In this document: positions 26,609-32,757 of the stretch, in pieces
Numbering within the stretch: position 1 is the first letter of the stretch
Layout of the letters: every line of letters begins with the position of its first letter
NCBI RefSeq assembly: GCF_000211835.1
Contig: NZ_AEGR01000036.1
Span: 1 to 32,757, forward strand
DNA from: Hylemonella gracilis ATCC 19624
Lineage (GTDB): Bacteria; Pseudomonadota; Gammaproteobacteria; Burkholderiales; Burkholderiaceae_C
DNA: 32,757 nucleotides
Reading direction: 5' to 3'
The notes under the pieces: generated by a model
The model's database searches: none
Seen by the model: only the letters and a program-made list of their open reading frames with translations
Told to the model about the DNA's origin: nothing
Translations under genes and position numbers: made by a program

Positions 26609-28228
26609 ATGCAACACCAAAAAATCCTCATCCTTGATTTCGGCTCCCAGGTCACGCAGCTCATCGCCCGGCGGGTGCGCGAGGCGCACGTTTATTCCGA
26701 AGTCCATCCCTGTGACGTGACCGACGCGTGGATCCGTGACTACGCCAAGGACGGCAGGCTCAAGGGCGTCATCCTTTCGGGCAGCCACGCCAGCGTCTAC
26801 GAGGAAACCACCGACAAGGCCCCGCAAGCCGTGTTTGAGCTGGGCGTGCCGGTGCTGGGCATCTGCTATGGCATGCAGGCCATGGCCCACCAACTCGGCG
26901 GCAAGGTCGAAGGCGGGCACAAGCGCGAGTTCGGTACCGCCGATGTCCGAGCGCATGGTCATACCCAGCTTTTCAATGGCATCCAGGACTACGCCACGCC
27001 CGAGGGGCACGGCATGCTCAAGGTCTGGATGAGCCATGGTGACAAGGTGACGGAGCTGCCTCCCGGCTTCAAGCTCATGGCCTCCACACCCTCCTGCCCG
27101 ATCGCGGGCATGGCCGACGAGGCGCGCGGTTTCTACGCCGTGCAATTCCACCCGGAAGTCACGCACACGCTGCAGGGCAGGGCGATCCTGGAGCGCTTCG
27201 TGCTCGACATCTGCAAGACCCAGCCCGACTGGGTGATGGACGGCCACATCGACGAGGCCGTGGCAGCCATCAAGCACCAGGTGGGTGACGAGGAAGTCAT
27301 CCTCGGCCTGTCGGGCGGCGTGGACTCTTCCGTGGCCGCCGCGCTGATCCACCGCGCCATCGGCGACCAACTCACCTGCGTGTTCGTGGACCACGGCCTC
27401 TTGCGCCTGAACGAAGGCGACATGGTGATGGAGATGTTCGCCGGCAAGCTGCACGCCAAGGTCGTGCGCGTGGACGCCAGCGAACTGTTCCTGCGCGAAC
27501 TCGCGGGCGTCAACGACCCCGAGCAGAAGCGCAAAATCATCGGCCGCTTGTTCGTCGACGTGTTCAAGGCCGAGGCCGAGAAGCTGAAGGCGGCGCGCCC
27601 AGGTTCCAAGGGCGCGACCTTCCTGGCCCAGGGCACGATCTACCCCGATGTGATCGAGTCCGGCGGCGCCAAAAGCAAGAAGGCCGTCACCATCAAGAGC
27701 CACCACAACGTGGGCGGCCTGCCCGAGCAACTGGGTCTGAAGCTGCTGGAGCCGCTGCGTGACCTCTTCAAGGACGAGGTGCGCGAATTGGGCGTGGCCT
27801 TGGGCCTGCCGCACGACATGGTCTACCGCCATCCCTTCCCGGGCCCGGGCCTGGGCGTGCGCATCCTCGGCGAGGTGAAGAAGGAGTACGCCGACCTGCT
27901 GCGCCGCGCCGACGCCATCTTCATCGAGGAACTGCGCAACTTCAACGACGCGGAAACCGGCAAGACCTGGTACGACCTGACCAGTCAGGCCTTCACCGTC
28001 TTCCTGCCCGTCAAGAGCGTGGGCGTGATGGGCGACGGTCGCACCTACGACTACGTCGTGGCCCTGCGTGCCGTGCAGACCAGCGACTTCATGACCGCCG
28101 ACTGGGCCGAGCTGCCCTACGCGCTGCTCAAGAAGGTCAGCAGCCGCATCATCAACGAGGTGCGCGGCATCAACCGCGTGACCTATGACGTGAGCAGCAA
28201 GCCGCCGGCGACGATTGAGTGGGAGTGA
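26609..28228 (+). CDS. guaA: GMP synthase (glutamine-hydrolysing)
   Basis: This 539-residue enzyme converts XMP to GMP with glutamine and ATP. The class I glutamine amidotransferase domain (1 to about 200) has the triad Cys86 (GICYGMQ), His181 and Glu183 (FHPEV). The ATP-pyrophosphatase domain has the PP-loop SGGVDSS (235-241), followed by the C-terminal dimerisation domain ending [20 protein letters not shown]. The protein ends with the canonical IEWE and is undamaged. The 3' end of guaA is a known integration site for genomic islands, and the DNA directly after this stop shows integrase remnants, so the end of the gene probably doubles as an attachment site. Confidence 0.98.
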   Translation: MQHQKILILDFGSQVTQLIARRVREAHVYSEVHPCDVTDAWIRDYAKDGRLKGVILSGSHASVYEETTDKAPQAVFELGVPVLGICYGMQAMAHQLGGKVEGGHKREFGTADVRAHGHTQLFNGIQDYATPEGHGMLKVWMSHGDKVTELPPGFKLMASTPSCPIAGMADEARGFYAVQFHPEVTHTLQGRAILERFVLDICKTQPDWVMDGHIDEAVAAIKHQVGDEEVILGLSGGVDSSVAAALIHRAIGDQLTCVFVDHGLLRLNEGDMVMEMFAGKLHAKVVRVDASELFLRELAGVNDPEQKRKIIGRLFVDVFKAEAEKLKAARPGSKGATFLAQGTIYPDVIESGGAKSKKAVTIKSHHNVGGLPEQLGLKLLEPLRDLFKDEVRELGVALGLPHDMVYRHPFPGPGLGVRILGEVKKEYADLLRRADAIFIEELRNFNDAETGKTWYDLTSQAFTVFLPVKSVGVMGDGRTYDYVVALRAVQTSDFMTADWAELPYALLKKVSSRIINEVRGINRVTYDVSSKPPATIEWE

Positions 28229-28246
28229 AATCAGGTCCTTCGGGGA

Positions 28247-28325
28247 CTATCGTGACCTATCGAAAAGCTGTCGTAACGTGTTGATTTAAAAAGAAATACG
28301 TCCCGACAACTATCGGCGGCTATCG
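28247..28325 (+). repeat. Two 10-bp-phased pairs of CTATCG
   Basis: CTATCG occurs at 28247, 28257, 28310 and 28320: two pairs, each member exactly 10 bp (one helical turn) apart, with 63 bp between pairs. A related ACTATC occurs at 28397. The arrangement suggests integrase or accessory-factor binding sites near an attachment site. Confidence 0.5.
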
Positions 28326-28356
28326 CCGGCCAGCAAAACGGATTGGCGGTAGAGGT

Positions 28357-28497
28357 GACGGTAGAAACCGGAAGCCGGATTAAGGTCCTCCCGTTTACTA
28401 TCCAGACCAAACCGGTCTTTGACGGTAAATCACTCCTCAGGAAAGCTTATTTCATGCGGCTTTCCGAGCATCAGCAGGTCTCCTGTTCATGACGGTA
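28357..28497 (+). repeat. Three direct copies of TGACGGTA
   Basis: TGACGGTA occurs at 28357-28364, 28420-28427 and 28490-28497. The last copy overlaps the left arm and loop of the hairpin before the integrase remnant. They may be recombinase or excisionase sites. Confidence 0.45.
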
Positions 28498-28517
28498 AAA
28501 GCCGTCATGAACAGGAG
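28480..28517 (+). promoter_or_regulatory. Perfect 16-bp hairpin sequestering the integrase ribosome-binding site
   Basis: CTCCTGTTCATGACGG (28480-28495) is exactly complementary to CCGTCATGAACAGGAG (28502-28517) around a 6-nt loop. The right arm contains the AGGAGG ribosome-binding site (AGGAG paired in the stem, last G at 28518 able to wobble-pair) that serves the ATG at 28529. In a transcript that includes both arms, the site would be buried. Confidence 0.7.
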
Positions 28518-28528
28518 GAAAAACCTCG

Positions 28529-28621
28529 ATGCTTACCGACACCGCACCGCGCAATCTCAAGCCTAAATCCAAGATTTGCAGTTGGGCGCGCCGGAACCCC
28601 GGACGAGGTCGGCAACGTTGA
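28529..28621 (+). pseudogene. Tyrosine-recombinase integrase, 5' remnant
   Basis: A 30-codon ORF starts MLTDTAPRNLKPKSKI, the typical N-terminus of P4/DUF4102-type island integrases (consensus-like MLTDTAIRNLKPK). It has a strong AGGAGG ribosome-binding site. Similarity ends after about 16 codons (near 28577), where the sequence switches to DNA that encodes, in another frame, the end of a short-chain dehydrogenase; the out-of-frame stop is at 28619. Nearly all of the usual roughly 400-residue integrase, including the catalytic domain, is absent. A deletion that joined the integrase start to distal island or host DNA explains this best. Confidence 0.72.
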
Positions 28622-28737
28622 GGCGCTGCTCATGGGGCCGGACGGTGGCTTCATCACGGGCAGCGACTTTTTTGATGGACGGTGGCGTGACCGCCGCGTA
28701 CTGGCTCGGTGAGGCCACACCCAAGGCCGCACATTGA
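28579..28737 (+). pseudogene. Short-chain dehydrogenase, 3' fragment with frameshift
   Basis: The fragment encodes the C-terminal end of an SDR: VGRAGTPDEVGNVEALLMG, then GGFITGSDF. The expected continuation LMDGGVTAAYWLGEATP appears only after a one-base frame change within a run of six T at 28669-28674. With five T the frame would continue to the TGA at 28735-28737, which overlaps the ATG of the next gene. The catalytic and cofactor-binding parts are missing. It was once the gene upstream of the FGE-like gene, now cut off by the junction with the integrase remnant. Confidence 0.7.
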
Positions 28738-29636
28738 TGAGTTCTCGGATGCACCCACATCAACACGCAAGGTCAACCCGTGCCGCGCTGGCAGTGCTGG
28801 CGATGCTGTTCACCACCTTGACGGCCAGCGCACAGGTGGGACAGACCGGAGGGCCGAAACCGAACCAGATACCTAACCCAAGCCCGACCGCACAACACAC
28901 CAATGGCATCGGCATCAGCTTCGTGCGAATTCCTGCTGGAAGCTTCATGATGGGCGCGGGTGATGATGATCGGGAGGCCAGTGCTGCGGAGAAGCCCCAC
29001 CACCGGGTGGCGATTTCTCGCCCGTTCTACCTGGCACGGCACGAAGTCACGCAAGCGCAGTGGGAAGCGGTGATGGGCAGCAGCCCCTATACGGCGCAGC
29101 GCTCAAATCCGTACTACGATTTGCCGGGCATAGCCGAGCGATTGCGCAAGCCGACCAACCCAGCCACTGCTTCGTGGAATGACGCCCAAACCTTCATCCA
29201 ACGCCTGAACGAACGTGAAGGCCACGGCCGCTACCGACTTACGACGGAGGCTGAGTGGGAGTACGCGGCACGTGCTGGCACAACGACAGCCCACTCGTTC
29301 GGCAACGACGCGCGGCAACTCGGTCGAAACGCTTGGTATGGCGAGGATTTTGCGACCGGTTCCACGCATCCGGTCGGGCAGAAACTGCCCAACCCCTGGG
29401 GACTGTACGACGTCCACGGCAATGTCTGGGAATGGGTGTAGGACTGGTATAGCGAGGCCTGCTACGCAAACAGACCGACCAGCGATCCGCCGGGTCCGGC
29501 CTCAGGCACGAGCCGCATGGTGCGCGGCGGAAGCTGGCACGTTACCTCCGGGAGCTGGCGCTCCTCGTTTCGCAAGCCCTACGCCTCGGACTACCGAGGC
29601 CTCAGCATCGGCTTTCTGCTCCTGCTGGAGGAAGAA
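28737..29636 (+). pseudogene. Formylglycine-generating-enzyme (SUMF1)-like secreted protein, broken by an amber codon
   Basis: From the ATG at 28737 the product has a signal peptide (ending near TASA-QV) and a SUMF1/FGE-sulfatase domain: FVRIPAGSFMMGAGDDDREAS, FYLARHEVTQAQWEAVMG, YRLTTEAEWEYAARAGT and YDVHGNVWEWV. At 29439-29441 a TAG interrupts NVWEWV-DWYSEACY, where this family usually has a sense codon (a single change from CAG would do). The same frame resumes with RMVRGGSWHVTSGSWRSSFRKPY and YRGLSIGF, the normal FGE end, and then stays open into the next gene. These domains modify or scaffold proteins; function here is unknown. Without readthrough the C-terminal core is lost. Confidence 0.75.
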
Positions 29637-29666
29637 GCTGCCCCATCCCGAAGGAGTCAGAGTCCA

Positions 29667-30044
29667 ATGCCCCGCCCCCTCAATGAGCAACAAGCCATCC
29701 ACGCGCTCTACAGCCGCATGCACCGCGCCATGGTGGCCTCCGACACACGCACGTTGGCGTCCATGCTGACCGACGACTTTTGCCTCGTCCACATGACCGG
29801 GTATGACCAGCCCCGTTCTGAGTGGCTCGCGCACATCGAGTCGGGCCAGATGCGCTATCACAACTCCGTGGAAGAAGACGTCGTCGTGAAGGTCGATGGC
29901 AACAAGGCCACGCTGCGAGGCCGCAACCGGGTCAACGCCGACATCTGGGGAGCACGGGGAATCTGGCCGCTTCAACTCGACATCGACCTGACCCTGCACG
30001 ACGGGCAATGGCTCATGTCGGGAGCACGGGCCTCCACGTACTGA
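29667..30044 (+). CDS. NTF2-like (SnoaL/DUF4440-type) protein
   Basis: This 125-residue protein has an NTF2-like fold: N-terminal helix LNEQQAIHALYSRMHRAMVASD, then TLASMLTDDFCLVHMTGYDQPRSEWLAHIESG and beta strands VVKVDGNKATLRGR and LQLDIDLTLHDGQWLMSGARAS. Members are small-ligand binding proteins or enzymes of varied function; the specific role is unknown. A strong AAGGAG (29651-29656) 10 nt before the ATG at 29667 fixes the start, although the frame is open from the FGE remnant upstream. It precedes an AraC-family regulator. Confidence 0.78.
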   Translation: MPRPLNEQQAIHALYSRMHRAMVASDTRTLASMLTDDFCLVHMTGYDQPRSEWLAHIESGQMRYHNSVEEDVVVKVDGNKATLRGRNRVNADIWGARGIWPLQLDIDLTLHDGQWLMSGARASTY

Positions 30045-30073
30045 GCTGGCATTGCGGGATTCATTTCATTGTT

Positions 30074-30089
30074 TGCACGATCCTGCACG
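30074..30089 (+). promoter_or_regulatory. Tandem TGCACG half-sites upstream of the AraC-family gene
   Basis: TGCACG is repeated at 30074-30079 and 30084-30089, exactly 10 bp apart, 40-55 bp before the regulator's start. Direct half-sites on one DNA face suit AraC-family binding, so autoregulation is possible. Confidence 0.33.
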
Positions 30090-30128
30090 GATCAGTTCCA
30101 AAGTGTGACAAGTCGCGCCAGGAAAACT

Positions 30129-31115
30129 ATGCTGACGGACATGTTCAATTTCACCGTCCATCCCTCGAACGCGAGTATCCCCACGTCGGACGATGCGCTC
30201 CGGGTGACGGTGTTGAAAGCCGAGCTGGCGGCCAGCATTGCACGTCTCACGCAAGGAGACGGCGCCTTCGAGACGGCAATCCCCCGGCTCATCCTCGGCA
30301 AGGTATCACGCATCCTGCATCCCGTACACACGGTCTACGAACCGGCGCTGTGCGTGATCGCGCAAGGCAGCAAGCGGGTGCTGCTCGGCGACGATGTCTA
30401 CGTCTACGACCCCAGCCAGTACCTCGTCTTTGCGCAGAACCTTCCCGTGGTTGGGCAGGTGATTGATGCGTCTCCCGAATGCCCGCACCTGGCGATGCGA
30501 TTGAACCTCGACGTCAGGGAGATCACGGCCCTCGCGCTCGAGTTGGGGCTGGCGGGTAAGCCGTCTGGCGGCGATGTCGGAAGAGGCATCTACACCAGCG
30601 ACAACACGGTGGCCTTGCTGGAGCCGTTGCTCCGCCTGTTGGCACTGCTGGAGACCCCTGAAGACATTCCAACCCTTTCGCCTTTGGTCACGCGAGAGAT
30701 CGTGTACCGGCTGCTGAAGTCCCCTGACGGCTGGCGGCTCGCGCAGTTGGCCTTGGTCGAGAGCCACAGCCAGCGCGTCGCGCAGGTCATTGAGGTGTTG
30801 CGCAAGCGCTACGCCGAGTCGCTGCGCATGCAAGACCTTGCCCGGCAGGTGCATTGGAGTGTCTCTGCTCTGCACCATCACTTCAAGGCCATCACGGCCA
30901 TGAGCCCACTGCAATACCAGAAGCAGTTGCGCCTGCAGGAAGCGCGGCGCGTGATGCTCAGCGAAAACATCGACGCTGCTGCCGCAGGGCACCGCGTGGG
31001 CTACGAAAGCCAATTCCAGTTCAACCGCGAGTACAGCCGTTTCTTCGGTGCGCCGCCCGCGCGTGACATCAAGCGATTGCGCGAACAGCAGGCGACCGGT
31101 GGCATGAGCGGCTGA
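30129..31115 (+). CDS. AraC-family transcriptional regulator
   Basis: The product has 328 residues. The N-terminal domain (about 25-190) is of the AraC_N cupin type: FETAIPRLILGKVSRILHPVHTVYEPALCVIAQG, DDVYVYDPSQYLVF, ASPECPHLAMRLNLD. The C-terminal double helix-turn-helix (about 225-320) has LRMQDLARQVHWSVSALHHHFKAITAMSPLQYQKQLRLQEARRVML and VGYESQFQFNREYSRFFGAPPARD. Many relatives with this layout control adjacent oxidoreductase genes. AGGA precedes the ATG at 30129; an ATG at 30141 is an alternative. It lies directly upstream of an NAD(P)-binding protein and an MFS exporter, its probable targets. The inducer is unknown. Confidence 0.9.
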   Translation: MLTDMFNFTVHPSNASIPTSDDALRVTVLKAELAASIARLTQGDGAFETAIPRLILGKVSRILHPVHTVYEPALCVIAQGSKRVLLGDDVYVYDPSQYLVFAQNLPVVGQVIDASPECPHLAMRLNLDVREITALALELGLAGKPSGGDVGRGIYTSDNTVALLEPLLRLLALLETPEDIPTLSPLVTREIVYRLLKSPDGWRLAQLALVESHSQRVAQVIEVLRKRYAESLRMQDLARQVHWSVSALHHHFKAITAMSPLQYQKQLRLQEARRVMLSENIDAAAAGHRVGYESQFQFNREYSRFFGAPPARDIKRLREQQATGGMSG

Positions 31116-31267
31116 CGAACGATTGATCCGCAGGGCAGGCCGCGCGGCCCCTCTGCCTGAACAGCCCAAGCCGACGCCAGGGCGCCTTCAACGGTGGCCC
31201 ATGACAAGCTCGTGCCGTCGCCGGAATGATACGGACGAACAGGCCATCAACGAGAGGAGTTTTGATC

Positions 31268-31318
31268 ATGCAGAAACATCGCCCGACCGAAGCGCTGATG
31301 AACTTCATCGACCGCTGA
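31268..31318 (+). CDS. 16-codon leader-like ORF
   Basis: In the 240-bp gap after the AraC gene, an ATG at 31268 preceded by AGAGGAG (31253-31259) opens a 16-codon ORF, MQKHRPTEALMNFIDR, ending in TGA 37 bp before the next gene. The ribosome-binding site is better than that of the gene downstream. It could be a leader peptide or the stump of a lost gene. I do not recognise it. Nothing else is evident in the gap. Confidence 0.3.
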   Translation: MQKHRPTEALMNFIDR

Positions 31319-31355
31319 CCCAAGCCCTCCCCCGTAGACGAAGCAGAGGCACTCC

Positions 31356-31964
31356 ATGACACGCGTGTTGATTCTCGGCGCCAACGGACAGATCGCCCGT
31401 GTGGCCACCGACCTATTCCTGGCCCATCCCGAGGTCCGGCTGACCCTGTTCGCACGCCAAGCCAAGCGCAGACTCAAATTCGAGGGCAACCCGAGTGTGA
31501 CCATCGTCGAGGGGGATGTGCTCGACGCCCACGCCCTGGACGCAGTGATACCGGGCCACGATGTTGTGTATGCCAACCTGGCCGGGCCGCTGGAGCAGCA
31601 GGCACGGGCCATCGTTAAAGCTATGCAGGACGCCGGCGTCCACCGCCTGATCTTTATCGGTTCAATGGGGATCTACGACGAAGTGCCGGGCGAGCGGCAC
31701 GGCAGCATCCTCGATCCCTACCGCAAGGCCGCTGCCGCCATCGAAGCCTCGTCGCTCGAGTACACCTTGCTGCGCCCGGCCTGGCTGAACAACCGCGACG
31801 AAATCGCCTACGGAACGACACAGAAGGGAGAGACCTTCCGGGCCTCCGGTGAGTCGGTGTCGCGCAAGAGTGTGGCCGACCTGGTGGTCCGTCTGGCGAC
31901 CACGCCGGGGATGGAGATCCGGCACAGCCTGGGCGTTCACAAGGAGGTGTCTGGTGCGCGCTGA
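31356..31964 (+). CDS. NAD(P)H-binding atypical SDR-family protein
   Basis: This 202-residue single-domain Rossmann protein has the dinucleotide-binding motif GANGQIAR at residues 8-15 after VLIL, and EGDVLDAHALDAVIPGHDVVYANL around the second and third beta strands. IFIGSMGIYDEVPGE and LEYTLLRPAWLNNRDEIAY follow. This matches the NAD(P)-binding (NmrA/BLVRB-like) group. The canonical Y-x3-K SDR pair is not obvious, although a Tyr and a Lys occur in LDPYRKAAAAIE. The substrate is unknown. Its 3' end overlaps the MFS gene by 11 bp, so the two are cotranscribed. Confidence 0.87.
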   Translation: MTRVLILGANGQIARVATDLFLAHPEVRLTLFARQAKRRLKFEGNPSVTIVEGDVLDAHALDAVIPGHDVVYANLAGPLEQQARAIVKAMQDAGVHRLIFIGSMGIYDEVPGERHGSILDPYRKAAAAIEASSLEYTLLRPAWLNNRDEIAYGTTQKGETFRASGESVSRKSVADLVVRLATTPGMEIRHSLGVHKEVSGAR

Positions 31965-32757
31965 CCCAGCATCGGCCAGGCCAGCGCATCGCGGATTGCT
32001 GGTGGCGATCATGCTTGCCAGCTACGCGATGATCGTGATCGACAACTCTATCGTGATCACCGGGCTGCCCTCCATCCGCGACGGCCTGGGATTCTCCGCA
32101 GGCGGCCTGTCGTGGGTGCAGAACGCATATGCACTTGCGTTCGGTGGTCTCATGCTGCTGGGAGCGCGCGCCGGTGATCTGATGGGCCGTCGGCGTGTCT
32201 TCGTGGCCGGCCTGGGGTTTTTCAGTTTGGCGTCATTGGGCATCGGGCTGGCCAGCTCGCCGGCCTGGCTGGTGGGAGCGCGCGCCATGCAAGGTATCGG
32301 CGCCGCCATCCTTGCCCCGTCCACGCTCGCCCTGCTGTCCACGAGCTTCGCGGAAGGAGCCGAGCGCAACCGGGTTCTCGGCTGGTACGGTGCAGTGGGC
32401 GGCATCACCGCCAGCCTGGGCTTGGTCGTGGGTGGCATCGTGGCGGACCTAGTGTCCTGGCGAGTCGGCTTCTTTATCAATGTCCCGATCGGTTTGTTGC
32501 TGATGTGGGGAGCTGGCCGGTACATCTTGGAGACGCCACGGCAGTCCGGCCGATTCGATGTCGCGGGCGCGACCCTGTCCGCGCTGGGCGTCGTCGCACT
32601 GGTCTATGGCCTGGTTCATGCGGCCGAGGAAAGCTGGCTGCATTGGGGAACGGCCGGGCCACTGTTGGCCGGCGTCGTGCTGGTCGCGTTATTCCTGCAG
32701 ACTGAGCACCGTGCCGGCCAGCCCATCCTGCCGTTGCGGCTGGTCGCCAGCCGCGAA
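31954..32757 (+). CDS. DHA2-family MFS exporter, N-terminal part
   Basis: The first 268 residues of an EmrB/QacA-type 14-helix drug:proton antiporter are present; the gene runs off the window. It starts at a GTG (31954) with a near-perfect AAGGAGG at 31941-31947, inside the end of the preceding gene. Motifs are the helix 1 segment MIVIDNSIVITGLPSI (the VDxTIVNVALP equivalent with Asn for Thr), motif A GARAGDLMGRRRV, and motif C GGITASLGLVVGGIVAD, plus WRVGFFINVPIGLL at helix 6, all typical of DHA2. It probably exports a toxic compound under the upstream AraC regulator's control. Confidence 0.9.
   Translation, partial: MRADPASARPAHRGLLVAIMLASYAMIVIDNSIVITGLPSIRDGLGFSAGGLSWVQNAYALAFGGLMLLGARAGDLMGRRRVFVAGLGFFSLASLGIGLASSPAWLVGARAMQGIGAAILAPSTLALLSTSFAEGAERNRVLGWYGAVGGITASLGLVVGGIVADLVSWRVGFFINVPIGLLLMWGAGRYILETPRQSGRFDVAGATLSALGVVALVYGLVHAAEESWLHWGTAGPLLAGVVLVALFLQTEHRAGQPILPLRLVASRE

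Larger units (their letters stand above)
28229..28528. other. Island left-end region between guaA and the integrase remnant
   Basis: This 300-bp stretch has no credible gene. It differs from the flanks in having an AT-rich patch (28283-28298), two phased pairs of CTATCG, three copies of TGACGGTA and a perfect hairpin at its end. Position between guaA and an integrase start is where the attachment core, integrase arm sites and integrase promoter of a guaA-targeting island would lie. The core site itself is not identified because no second copy is in the window. Confidence 0.5.

Noticed and set aside
28419-28712. 97-codon open frame spanning the hairpin and SDR fragment
   Set aside because: It is a chimera: the first half reads across the hairpin and the integrase start in the wrong frame, and only the SDR tail is meaningful. 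It is described as remnants instead.
29250-29262. Possible second copy of the guaA 3' end (GAGTGGGAGT)
   Set aside because: The 10-bp match falls in the conserved TEAEWEYA codons of the FGE-like gene and has no flanking similarity, so it is coincidence rather than an attachment-site duplicate.

Overview
The window is high-GC chromosomal DNA from a betaproteobacterium, most likely Burkholderiales (Comamonadaceae-like). The evidence is the gene order rimP-nusA-infB-rbfA-truB-typA, the yejABEF block beside fabI, smpB divergent from ratA-rnfH, and guaB followed by guaA. All assignments come from reading the sequence and translations; no database search was run.

Layout. 1-1347: the N-terminal part of an OmpR-type response regulator (minus) divergent from a MipA/OmpV outer-membrane protein. 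1611-8165: fabI (minus), then a tightly packed yejABEF-type peptide ABC importer (plus). 8172-10681: a metal/thiol module. A cation efflux protein, a possible 40-aa ORF, a DsbB-like protein and a DsbA-like protein run on the minus strand. They lie behind a textbook MerR-type promoter (19-bp spacer) and diverge from a CadR/PbrR-like regulator that lacks the usual divalent-metal cysteine of the dimerisation helix. 10719-19273: the transcription/translation operon rimP-nusA-infB-rbfA-truB-typA, whose leader carries an intrinsic terminator just after the predicted promoter. 19462-21529: an EamA transporter overlapping a 3-hydroxyisobutyryl-CoA hydrolase-type gene. 21578-23382: anti-sigma factor, ECF sigma factor and a small COG4315-type envelope protein on the minus strand, behind a promoter with ECF-like boxes. 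23468-28228: smpB, ratA, rnfH, guaB and guaA.

28229-32757 is accessory DNA. Immediately after guaA, a known integration target for genomic islands, comes a 300-bp segment with phased short repeats. A perfect 16-bp hairpin there buries the ribosome-binding site of an integrase start. Only about 16 codons of the integrase survive before the reading frame is replaced by the 3' end of a short-chain dehydrogenase that is itself frameshifted. After it come a formylglycine-generating-enzyme-like gene broken by an amber codon, an NTF2-like gene, an AraC-family regulator, a 16-codon ORF, an NAD(P)-binding protein and the start of a DHA2-type MFS exporter. This looks like the scar of an island that was inserted at guaA and then largely deleted.

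Most of the window is ordinary core genome. The most notable items are the guaA scar with its hairpin-sequestered start, the metal-sensor/CDF/Dsb module, the promoter-terminator leader of the nusA operon, and the self-contained ECF/lipoprotein operon.
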